Source: Nitrospira sp. (GTDB lineage: Bacteria; Nitrospirota; Nitrospiria; Nitrospirales; Nitrospiraceae). From it: a DNA stretch of 57,966 nt. Under the pieces are notes generated by a model. The model saw nothing but the letters and a program-made list of their open reading frames with translations, was not told the DNA's origin and did no database searches. Positions 33,062-41,142 of this stretch are shown here, one piece after another (the stretch's first letter is position 1; each line of letters begins with the position of its first letter). The position numbers and the translations under genes are program-made. The stretch lies in contig JAEURX010000050.1 in the NCBI GenBank assembly GCA_016788885.1, positions 1-57,966 on the forward strand, given 5' to 3'.

Positions 33062-35515
33062 ATGCACGTGTTGCTGATTGAGGACAATGAGGACGACGCA
33101 GAACTGATCCGGACTGCGCTCTGCGAGCAGGAACCTCACGACATCTCCCTCGATTGGGCAGACCGATTGGACACGGGCGTCTCCAAGCTCATGGCCGGCC
33201 CCGTGGACGCCGTCCTCGTCGATCTTTCACTACCGGACAGCCATGGACTCGAGACCCTGGAGCGAGTCCGCCCTCAGGCGGGCGAGGCGGCAGTCATCGT
33301 CCTGACGGGTCTCGACAATGAATTGGTCGCGGAAAAATCCCTGCTGCGTGGTGCACAGGATTATCTGGTGAAAGGCCGATTGACCGGCGATGCGCTGAGA
33401 CGCGCTATTCGGTACGCCATGGGACGGCACCGGGTCGAGCAAGCCTTGCGGAAAAGCGAAGAACGCTTCCAGCTCACCTGCCTTGCCACTCAGGACGGCA
33501 TCTGGGACTGGGACATTGCCTCCGGCACGGCGTGGTTCAACGAGGCGTACCAGACCGTGTACGGCCCGGCGGCGTCACACCTTCAGCGACATCAGATTCC
33601 CTGGGCCGACCAGATTCATCCTGAAGACCGTGATGCGGTCGTCGCCAATCTGAGGCTGGTCCTTGAGTCAACGCAGCACTTATGGACCGCTGAATATCGT
33701 TTTCGCCGAAGCGACGGCACCTACGCCTACATCGTGAATCACGGGTATGTGTTGCGCGATCGCGACCACACGCCGTATCGCATGATCGGAGCCAAGACCG
33801 ACATCACCGAACGCCGGCAGGCGGAAACGATGCACGCCGTCCAACTCGCCGTGGGCCTTGCGCTCGAAGAATCGGTGACGCTCAGCGAGGCGGTCCCGAA
33901 AATTCTCCGTGCCTTGTGCGAACTGCAGGGCTGGACATTGGGTGTCCTATGGCTCGTCGATCCACATGATCAGGCCCTCCACTGTAATGCATTGTGGCAT
34001 CGTGCCAGCTCCCTCTTGGACACGTTCACGCAGACCTATCAATCCCTGTCACTGGCACAGAACGCCGGCTTGGCCGGACGCGCGTGGAAAACCGGCACCG
34101 CCGCGTTCTCCCCAGATATTCTGAAAGAAGCGGACTTCCCCGCCCAGGAAGCGGCACGGCGCGCCGATCTGCACGGAGCGATCGCCTTCCCGATCTCGAC
34201 CGGGAAGAACATCCTCGGCATCATCGAGTGTTTCATCTCGGAGGTCCTCTGCCCCACCCCGTCGCGGCTGGAACGCCTCTCGGAGTTGGGCACGATGATC
34301 AGCCAATTCCTCAACCGAAAAGAACTCGAACGGCAGTTGCGTCAGGCGCAAAAGATGGAAGCCCTGGGCCGCATGGCCGGCGGCGTCGCACACGACTTCA
34401 ACAACCTGCTGACCATCATCAACAGCTGGGCCGAGCTCTTGATGGACGAACCTGGACTGACCTCCCGTGCGCAGCGCGGCATGGCCCAAATCAAAGATGC
34501 CGGGAACAAGGCGACCGGACTGACCAGGCAATTGCTGGCATTCACCCGCCATCAAATCGTCGAACGCCAGCCCCTGAATCTCAATGATCGTGTCAGCGAC
34601 ATCGTCGAGTTGATGAAACGTGTCATCGGCGAAGACATTCAACTTGTACTCGACTTGGATCCGATGTTAGGGCGCATCAAGGCGGATCCCGGGCAAATCG
34701 AGCAGGTGGTGATGAACCTCGTCGTCAATGCACGGGACGCCATGCCACACGGGGGTCGATTGGAGCTGGAAACCGGAGAAGTGACGGTCACCCACTCCGA
34801 TCCCTTCTGGCCTGATCCCTTACCCCCAGGCCCTTACGTGACCCTGGCTGTTCGGGACACCGGGTGCGGGATGAGTGTCGAAACGCTGGGGCATCTCTTC
34901 GAGCCATTCTTCACGACGAAAGAGCTGGGGAAAGGTACCGGGCTGGGTCTGTCGACCGTCTACGGCATTGTCCGGCAGAGCGGCGGCACCGTGGGCATCA
35001 CCAGCGAACTGGGGAAAGGCACCACCTTCACCATTTATCTTCCTCGCCTCGCGGAAGACTCCGACTCACTCAAGACGACGTCTCTTACGAAGTCGCAAGG
35101 AGAACGATCCGAAACCATTTTACTGGTGGAAGACAACGATATGGTGCGGGGCCTGGCCCATACGGTCCTGGTGGCCCAACACTACCATGTGGTGGCGGCG
35201 CGATCCGGGGAGGAGGCGCTAAGGCTGGTTCGCAATCAAGGACGGCACATTGCGCTCCTGGTGACCGACATGGTGATGCCAGGCATGGGTGGCGCGCAAC
35301 TGGCCAGCGAACTCCAAGCCCTGCAACCGGAGCTCAAAGTCATCCTTACATCGGGGTATTCGGAGCGGGACGGTCTGCTCTTGCAGCACTTCGATGCCCG
35401 GATGGCGTTCCTGCCGAAACCTTACACCCCTGAATCGTTGACGAAGGCCGTCGCCGCCGCCCTCGAATCGCCTGCCCAGCAGGAAGCCTACAGAGATACG
35501 ACACAGGCTCAATAA
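33062..35515 (+). CDS. Hybrid histidine kinase with receiver domains at both ends
   Basis: An 817-residue soluble signalling protein. Domain order: receiver (1-125; VLLIEDNEDDAELI, VLVDLSLPDSHGLETL), PAS (about 138-255; ends TDITERRQ), GAF (about 265-415), HisKA (GRMAGGVAHDFNNLLTIINS with the acceptor His), ATPase (VMNLVVNARDAMPHGG, VRDTGCGMS, GTGLGLSTVYGIVRQSGG) and a C-terminal receiver (ILLVEDNDMVRGLAH, LVTDMVMPGMGG). No membrane helix, so it acts in the cytosol. It starts 3 bp after the response regulator stop; the three genes form one cassette and probably a multistep phosphorelay. Confidence 0.93.
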   Translation: MHVLLIEDNEDDAELIRTALCEQEPHDISLDWADRLDTGVSKLMAGPVDAVLVDLSLPDSHGLETLERVRPQAGEAAVIVLTGLDNELVAEKSLLRGAQDYLVKGRLTGDALRRAIRYAMGRHRVEQALRKSEERFQLTCLATQDGIWDWDIASGTAWFNEAYQTVYGPAASHLQRHQIPWADQIHPEDRDAVVANLRLVLESTQHLWTAEYRFRRSDGTYAYIVNHGYVLRDRDHTPYRMIGAKTDITERRQAETMHAVQLAVGLALEESVTLSEAVPKILRALCELQGWTLGVLWLVDPHDQALHCNALWHRASSLLDTFTQTYQSLSLAQNAGLAGRAWKTGTAAFSPDILKEADFPAQEAARRADLHGAIAFPISTGKNILGIIECFISEVLCPTPSRLERLSELGTMISQFLNRKELERQLRQAQKMEALGRMAGGVAHDFNNLLTIINSWAELLMDEPGLTSRAQRGMAQIKDAGNKATGLTRQLLAFTRHQIVERQPLNLNDRVSDIVELMKRVIGEDIQLVLDLDPMLGRIKADPGQIEQVVMNLVVNARDAMPHGGRLELETGEVTVTHSDPFWPDPLPPGPYVTLAVRDTGCGMSVETLGHLFEPFFTTKELGKGTGLGLSTVYGIVRQSGGTVGITSELGKGTTFTIYLPRLAEDSDSLKTTSLTKSQGERSETILLVEDNDMVRGLAHTVLVAQHYHVVAARSGEEALRLVRNQGRHIALLVTDMVMPGMGGAQLASELQALQPELKVILTSGYSERDGLLLQHFDARMAFLPKPYTPESLTKAVAAALESPAQQEAYRDTTQAQ

Positions 35516-35559
35516 TCTGCCCCGTCGTTGTCATCAGGGACATGTGGCAAGGAGACTGG

Positions 35560-36561
35560 CTAGCGCGTGTCGCCGCCGACGGCCACGGGAGTGGCGTCCG
35601 GCTGTGTGGACCCAGCGGGTACCGCCATCATCGGTTGGTCCGCAGCAGGATTCTTTGGGAACGGCAGGTCAAGCAGCGTATAGGGATTCACGCGAGCGCC
35701 GTTGACCTTCATGCCCCAGTGCAGATGCGGGCCAGTGGCTCTGCCGGTGGCCCCGACTTTGCCGATCACCTGGCCGGCCCTAATCAAATCGCCGTCCTTC
35801 ACCAGCACGTCGGACAGATGAAAATACATCGAGTAGAGTCCGAGGCCATGGTCCACAAAGATGCCTCGTCCTGAAAAAATGTGATCCACGACGAGGCGAA
35901 CCACTCCGTCATTGCTGGCCATGACGTCGGTTCCCATCGGAGCGCCGATATCCTCTCCGTTGTGCGGATTCCTCGGCTGCCCGTTCATGATACGGACACT
36001 GCCGAAAATTCCGGTGCGCTTGCCGTGAACCGGCTCGATGAAGCCGGTCTGCCACAATCGCATGGCGGACTCTTCGGCCAATGCCTTGCGCACCTGTTCC
36101 TGCTCGGCCTTCCACCGCGCCGCGGCCTTCTCATCGAGGTCCACCTTGTCCTTCGGCAGCTTGAGATGCTCCACTGCGAACTTTTCCTTCACGACGAGGA
36201 CCTGAAAGGAGAAATGCCGTGTTTGCTCACCCAATTGCGCGTCGATCGTCAACTCATGCGCGCCCGGCTCATCCTGTAGGTCGATGCCGAGCAGCCCGAT
36301 ATAGCCTGTTCCTCCGACAGCGGGATTCGGAAACAGCGAAACGGTGCGGCCCAGGAACCGTCCTTTGACGCTCGCGGCGTCCTTCAGGTCCGGAACCGTG
36401 ACGACCACGACCTGCCCTTGCTTGCCGCTGAATTGTCCGTCTCCTCCGCGAGGCACAGGCCCCGTGTTGGGAAACAGTTCGACCGGGAACACGCTGGCCA
36501 GCAAGACGACCGAAATGATGAGCACGCGATCGAGAAATGACATGGCCTTGGCTCGACTCAC
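35560..36561 (-). CDS. M23 family metallopeptidase (LytM-type), active-site residues intact
   Basis: A 333-residue exported or membrane-anchored protein. A hydrophobic N-terminal segment (FLDRVLIISVVLLASVFPV) precedes an Ig-like region (about 40-150), a short charged helix (150-175), and a C-terminal LytM domain. Zinc ligands are present: NPHNGEDIGAPMGTDV (H, D) and GRATGPHLHWGMKVNGARVN (HLH). These enzymes cut peptidoglycan cross-links in the periplasm. A GTG at 36561 or an ATG at 36543 can start it. It begins 14 bp after pafA, so it may be co-transcribed with the proteasome genes, an odd pairing for a cell-wall enzyme. Confidence 0.88.
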   Translation of the reverse strand: MSRAKAMSFLDRVLIISVVLLASVFPVELFPNTGPVPRGGDGQFSGKQGQVVVVTVPDLKDAASVKGRFLGRTVSLFPNPAVGGTGYIGLLGIDLQDEPGAHELTIDAQLGEQTRHFSFQVLVVKEKFAVEHLKLPKDKVDLDEKAAARWKAEQEQVRKALAEESAMRLWQTGFIEPVHGKRTGIFGSVRIMNGQPRNPHNGEDIGAPMGTDVMASNDGVVRLVVDHIFSGRGIFVDHGLGLYSMYFHLSDVLVKDGDLIRAGQVIGKVGATGRATGPHLHWGMKVNGARVNPYTLLDLPFPKNPAADQPMMAVPAGSTQPDATPVAVGGDTR

Positions 36562-36575
36562 TCCGTTACAGCGCC

Positions 36576-37952
36576 TCAGCGATACAACCGTGCACCGGAC
36601 ACCTGCGACAGCAATTCCTCAACCCGCCGATTCACGGCACTGAACGGGTCCATGCAAAGGATCGTCTCCTCCCAGTACCCGTTCAGCTTCAAGTAGGTCC
36701 AGTCTACCGTATAGGAACGGTTCTTCGCCCTGGCAAACCGGATAAAATCTCCCCGGACTTTTGCTCTCGTGGTCTGCGGCGGCACCGACATGGCCCGCTG
36801 CACCGCCTCTTCTTCTACCACCCGAACGGCCATCCCGCGGTTCTCCATTAAATAATACAGCCCGCGGGTACGTTTGACGTCATGAAATTGCAAATCCAAC
36901 AGAAAGACCCGAGGATCATCCCAACCACAGTCTTTTTTGTCCGTATAGGATTGGATGAGATGCTTTTTCATCACCCAATCCACCTCGTGGACGAGTTGCA
37001 TCGGATCTTCTTCCAGGCGATCTAACACCGACACCCACTTGGCCAACACGTCATCCAACACGGGATCATGCGCGTGCGCGTCGAGGAACTCCGAGGCACG
37101 CTTCACGTAGACCCGCTGGATTTCGATCGCGGTCATCTGCCGGCCGTCATCGAGCTTGACCTTCTTGTTCAGCGTGGGATCGCGAGAAATCTCGCGGATG
37201 GCTTTGACGGGATCCTCCAGTTCCATCCCGGTCACCGAGAACCCTGCTTCAATCATGGAGAGCACCAGCGTAGCGGTTCCCACCTTCAAGTAGGTGGCGT
37301 ATTCCGACATATTGGAATCGCCGACGATGATATGGAGTCGTCGATACTTTTCCGCATCGGCATGCGGCTCATCCCTCGTATTGATGATGCTTCGCGAGGA
37401 AGTCGTCGAGGACGAGGTCTTCTCATGAATATGCTGTGCCCGCTGGGAGATGAAGTATTGCGGCTTCCCGGAGACTTTGAGCACCTTGCCCGCGCCGGAA
37501 TAGATCTGCCTGGTGACGAAAAAGGGGATGAGTTGCTCGGTCACCTTCCAAAAATCCACATCCCGTCGCATGAGATAATTCTCATGGCATCCGTAGGTGT
37601 TTCCGAGCGAATCGGTGTTGTTCTTAAAAATGTAGATCTCGCCGGAGAGCCCTTCTTCCCGTAGCCGCTCCTCAGCCGCCGGCAAACAAGCCTCCAGCAG
37701 GCGCTCGCCCGCCTTGTCGTGAATCACCAAGTCGAGAATGTTGTCGCACTCCGGCGTAGAGTACTCGGGGTGACAGCCGGTATCCTGATAAAACCGCGCA
37801 CCGTTCACCAGGAACGCGTTGGACGGCCAGCTGTTGGGAATCAGCCCTTCGAAGATATAGCCCAGGACCTTCTCCATCGGAAGGTAGATCTTCCCGTTGG
37901 GAGAAAAGATCAGGCCGTACTCGTTTTCCAGGCCAAAGATCCGTTGTTGCAT
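36576..37952 (-). CDS. pafA: Pup ligase family protein PafA
   Basis: Glutamine-synthetase-like ligase that joins the C-terminus of a small protein tag (Pup, or UBact in Nitrospirae) to lysines of target proteins. About 458 residues, starting MQQRIFGLENEYGLIF; ATP/Mg-binding and catalytic residues sit in QDTGCHPEYSTPECDNILDL, IFKNNTDSLGNTYGCHENYL and RRLHIIVGDSNMSEYATYL. It lacks the long insertion after the first strand that marks Dop, so the ligase assignment is preferred over depupylase. The ATG at 37952 follows an AAGGGGG seven bases upstream. Last of the proteasome genes, 150 bp after prcA. Confidence 0.93.
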   Translation of the reverse strand: MQQRIFGLENEYGLIFSPNGKIYLPMEKVLGYIFEGLIPNSWPSNAFLVNGARFYQDTGCHPEYSTPECDNILDLVIHDKAGERLLEACLPAAEERLREEGLSGEIYIFKNNTDSLGNTYGCHENYLMRRDVDFWKVTEQLIPFFVTRQIYSGAGKVLKVSGKPQYFISQRAQHIHEKTSSSTTSSRSIINTRDEPHADAEKYRRLHIIVGDSNMSEYATYLKVGTATLVLSMIEAGFSVTGMELEDPVKAIREISRDPTLNKKVKLDDGRQMTAIEIQRVYVKRASEFLDAHAHDPVLDDVLAKWVSVLDRLEEDPMQLVHEVDWVMKKHLIQSYTDKKDCGWDDPRVFLLDLQFHDVKRTRGLYYLMENRGMAVRVVEEEAVQRAMSVPPQTTRAKVRGDFIRFARAKNRSYTVDWTYLKLNGYWEETILCMDPFSAVNRRVEELLSQVSGARLYR

Positions 37953-38105
37953 CACCCAGCCCCCTTCTCCTCAGCTGCTTTCAGAATACACCGTGACGCG
38001 CGACGCTTCAACCGAAGCAGCCATTCATAGGAGCTTCGCAACAGGCACAGCCCAGGCCTGTGGACCAGGGATTACAGCGTGAACCGGGTAGCGTGAGAAG
38101 GGCAA

Positions 38106-38789
38106 TCAGCTGAAGAGTTGGGAGATGTCGGCGCTGCTCAAGCGCCGAAACTTCCGCCCCTGACGGTTGCGGTCGAGCACGGCCACTTCGAGACTCTCCG
38201 AAGGGATCTTTTGTGTGGCAACCTGTTCGAGGGCAGCATGACACCGTCGCAGGCCGTCCTTCAACGTGGGTGGTTGCGGGCTGGCATGTTCACGCAAATA
38301 TTGCTGGACCGCCTCGGATCGTCCCCCGATCACCGCCAGATTCTTCTCATCCACAATGCTGCCGTCGAAGGAGATCCGGAATATTTCGTTGGCCTGGCCG
38401 TTCATCCCGACCTGTACCACCAGGATTTCCACTTCCAGCGGTTTGACGTCCGTGCTGAACGCCGTACCCAAACTTTGGGAGTAGGCGTTGGACAGGGTTC
38501 TGGCGCTCACATCTTCACGGCTGTACATGTAGCCGGTCAAATCGGCGTGACGAATACCCGCCTTGCGAAGATGCTCGAACTCGCTGTACCGACCCGCTCC
38601 GGCAAAAGCAATACGGTCGTACACCTCGGAGACCTTGTGCAGTGACGCGCTGGGATTGTCCGCCGCGAGCACGATGCCATCGACATATTCCAGCGCGATG
38701 ATGGAACGGCCTTTGGCGATGCCCTTCTTGGCATACTCCGCCTTATCCTGCATCATCTGCTCAGGCGAGACGTAGTAGGGCAACGGCAT
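38106..38789 (-). CDS. prcA: Proteasome subunit alpha
   Basis: Non-catalytic ring subunit of the 20S proteasome, 227 residues. The start MPLPYYVSPEQMMQDKAEYA is the gate-forming helix of bacterial alpha subunits. Then come AKGRSIIALEYVDGIVLAAD, YDRIAFAGAGRYSEFEHLRK, YSREDVSARTLSNAYSQSL and the typical EILVVQVGMN segment. It lies 3 bp downstream of the beta gene. The order beta then alpha then pafA matches actinobacterial loci. Confidence 0.95.
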   Translation of the reverse strand: MPLPYYVSPEQMMQDKAEYAKKGIAKGRSIIALEYVDGIVLAADNPSASLHKVSEVYDRIAFAGAGRYSEFEHLRKAGIRHADLTGYMYSREDVSARTLSNAYSQSLGTAFSTDVKPLEVEILVVQVGMNGQANEIFRISFDGSIVDEKNLAVIGGRSEAVQQYLREHASPQPPTLKDGLRRCHAALEQVATQKIPSESLEVAVLDRNRQGRKFRRLSSADISQLFS

Positions 38790-38792
38790 CGA

Positions 38793-39617
38793 CTAGGATC
38801 TCCTTCGCTCTGCGAGTATGGTCTCGTACACCGCGCGAACCCGTTCCTCCGGCACGTCGGCAATGCCGGCACGGCTCACGATCTTGGCAGTGGGGAAAAT
38901 TCCTCGAACCAGATCCGGACCGCCCGTCCCGACGTCTTCATCCGCAGCATTAAACAGCGCCAGCAACCCGACTCGAAGGGCCTCGTCTTCCTGAAGCCCC
39001 GGCCGGTAATACTCCCGCATGGTGTTGCGAGCGTCCTTTCCGCCCGATCCGATGGAATGGTGATCCGACTCTTCATAACGACCGCCCGTGATGTCGTATT
39101 TGAAGATCCGCCCTTCCTTCCGATTGAGATCGTATCCGACATACAGCGGCATGACGACCAGCCCTTGAAACACCATCGGCAGGTTGGCCTTCACCATCTG
39201 CCCCAACTTGTTGGCCTTGCCTTCGCACGACAGCTGCACACCTTCCAACTTCTCGTAATGTTCGAGTTCGGTCTGGAAGAGCTTCGCCATCTCGATGCAA
39301 GGCCCGGCCGCGCCGGCGATCGCCATAGCGGAATAGTCATCAATCCGAAAAACCTTCTCAATGCGCCGGTCGGCAATTTGAAATCCCTCCGTTGCCCGAC
39401 GATCCCCGGCAATAATCGCCCCATCACGATATTTCAGCGCCAACACCGTGGTGCCATGGGGGACTGAGAGCGTGCCGGCTCGACTCAAGTCCACCGGTAC
39501 CGTCGCTCGTGGCCCTGCACCGTCCATGAGACCGGGCCGTAATTCAGGGTGACAGTGAGTGAGAAAGTCAAAGAAGCTGGAGCCGTCGTGGTGTGGAAGC
39601 GAAGGAGTGTGTGCCAT
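38793..39617 (-). CDS. prcB: Proteasome subunit beta (threonine protease)
   Basis: Catalytic subunit, 274 residues. A 55-residue propeptide (with FFDFLTHCHPELRPGLMDG, resembling the actinobacterial one) is expected to be cleaved in HGTTVLALKYRDG between Gly55 and Thr56, exposing the nucleophilic Thr. GAIIAGDRRATEGFQIADRR holds the conserved Asp and the Lys follows near FRIDDYSAMAIAGAAGP. The C-terminal part has IGSGGKDARN and TGGPDLVRGIFPTAKIV. The ATG is only 13 bp after the dop stop, leaving no room for a pup gene where actinobacteria have one. Confidence 0.96.
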   Translation of the reverse strand: MAHTPSLPHHDGSSFFDFLTHCHPELRPGLMDGAGPRATVPVDLSRAGTLSVPHGTTVLALKYRDGAIIAGDRRATEGFQIADRRIEKVFRIDDYSAMAIAGAAGPCIEMAKLFQTELEHYEKLEGVQLSCEGKANKLGQMVKANLPMVFQGLVVMPLYVGYDLNRKEGRIFKYDITGGRYEESDHHSIGSGGKDARNTMREYYRPGLQEDEALRVGLLALFNAADEDVGTGGPDLVRGIFPTAKIVSRAGIADVPEERVRAVYETILAERRRS

Positions 39618-39630
39618 GCAGGTGTCGTAC

Positions 39631-41130
39631 TCAGGACGAAAGTTTTGCCAACAGTGCCGCCGCGGTTTCCGCTTGGGCTAAAAGTTCCCCCGTCAGGGCC
39701 TCTGTTCCGCGCAGAGGATCCATCAAGGGAATTTTTTTGATTTTGTTCTGGCCGATATCAAACAGCACGGACGTCCAACTCGCCCCGTAGACGACATTCG
39801 GGTACTTCCGCACGCACTGACCTCTGAAAAACGCCCGCGTGCCGACCGGCGGATTCATTTCTGCTCGCGCAATTTCGTGATCCAGCACGATCCGCTCGAT
39901 CAGATGGCTTCGTTCAAGCGTGTAATACAGCCCCTTCTCCGGGCGGACGTCATGATACTGAAAATCCATCAGCCGCACGCGCGGATCATCCCATCCGCAG
40001 GATTTCCGATCCATGTAGGACTCGATCAAGTAGCGCTTGGCGACCCAATCCAATTCCCTCACCAGCGACCGAGGGTCCTTCTCCAACCGGTCAAGCACGT
40101 CCTCCCAGCGCACCAACACATCTTTCGTGACCTGGTTGAGTTCATGGCAGGCAAAGTACCCTTGTGCGGCCTTCAGGTAGGCGCGCTGCACGGCAATGGC
40201 GGTGGAGGAGGTGCCATCGGTCAGTTTCAGGCTTTCCTGAACACGCATGTCGCGGGACACCTGCTTGATGGTGTTGACCGGATCTTCCAGATTGATCTTG
40301 GGCAGTTCGGCACCCGCTTCGAGCAACTCCAACACGATCGACAGGGTGCCGACCTTAAGGTACGTCGACAATTCAGCCATATTCGCATCGCCGACGATGA
40401 CGTGGAGCCGCCGATACCTCGCCGAATCGGAATGGGGTTCATCCCGGGTGTTGATGATCGGCCGGCGAACCATCGTGTTGAGATCAACGAGCGTTTCAAA
40501 AAAGTCGGCGCGCTGTGAGATCTGATAATCGGCGGGACTGGTCCCATTCTCCGCCCCGACCTTCCCCGACCCGGCAAAGATGGGACGCGTCACGAGGAAC
40601 GGCGTTAACACCTGCGTGATCCGCTCGAACGGAACGGAGCGCGCAACGAGATAGTTCTCGTGATAGCCGTAGCTGTTGCCCTTGCCGTCCGAGTTATTCT
40701 TGTACAACACGAATTGGTCTCGCCCGCGCTCCTTCGTAATGTGCGCCTGTGCCTGCGCCACAATCCGCTCTCCGACTCGCTCAAATGCGACCACTTCCCT
40801 GGCGTTCGTGCACTCCGGCGTCGAATATTCGGGATGTGCGCCGTCGACGTAGAGCCGGCCGCCGTTGGCCAACACTTTGTTCAACTGCCGATTGTAGTCA
40901 GGCCCCGGCCGTTCCCGTTCACCATCCACCTCAAATCCCCGTGCATCGAGCAAAGGGTTCTCGTTCTCGTAGTCCCACACCGCCTGCGGTGCCGGCAAAT
41001 TGGGATAGTGACCGATGAGGTGAATGGAGTTGGCCACTGGATCCGTCGCGTTCGGGTCTCGGCTGGCGATCCCGAACTCGGTCTCCGTGCCGATGACCCG
41101 TGCGGGGCTGTGCGAATGAGTGTCGCTCAT
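39631..41130 (-). CDS. dop: Depupylase/deamidase family protein Dop
   Basis: PafA paralogue that removes or activates the tag protein. 499 residues, starting RVIGTETEFGIASRDPNATD. The long insertion after the first strand (about residues 45-95, including WDYENENPLLDARGFEVDGE) is the Dop loop that distinguishes it from PafA. Catalytic motifs: LYVDGAHPEYSTPECTNARE, LYKNNSDGKGNSYGYHENYL and RRLHVIVGDANMAELSTYL. It lies 12 bp after mpa. If the local tag ends in Glu, only removal, not deamidation, would be needed, but no tag gene is in the window. Confidence 0.93.
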   Translation of the reverse strand: MSDTHSHSPARVIGTETEFGIASRDPNATDPVANSIHLIGHYPNLPAPQAVWDYENENPLLDARGFEVDGERERPGPDYNRQLNKVLANGGRLYVDGAHPEYSTPECTNAREVVAFERVGERIVAQAQAHITKERGRDQFVLYKNNSDGKGNSYGYHENYLVARSVPFERITQVLTPFLVTRPIFAGSGKVGAENGTSPADYQISQRADFFETLVDLNTMVRRPIINTRDEPHSDSARYRRLHVIVGDANMAELSTYLKVGTLSIVLELLEAGAELPKINLEDPVNTIKQVSRDMRVQESLKLTDGTSSTAIAVQRAYLKAAQGYFACHELNQVTKDVLVRWEDVLDRLEKDPRSLVRELDWVAKRYLIESYMDRKSCGWDDPRVRLMDFQYHDVRPEKGLYYTLERSHLIERIVLDHEIARAEMNPPVGTRAFFRGQCVRKYPNVVYGASWTSVLFDIGQNKIKKIPLMDPLRGTEALTGELLAQAETAAALLAKLSS

Positions 41131-41142
41131 GAATTTCGCGCG

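Noticed and set aside
37952..38041. Short Arg-rich ORF (29 residues, TTG start) and a 17-residue ORF in the prcA-pafA gap, considered as a possible Pup/UBact gene
   Set aside because: Too short, basic rather than acidic, ends in KGAG or ESS rather than a Gly-Gly-Glu/Gln or RQRxGE-like end, and has no ribosome site for the longer one. The overlap with pafA (TGATG) is suggestive but not enough.
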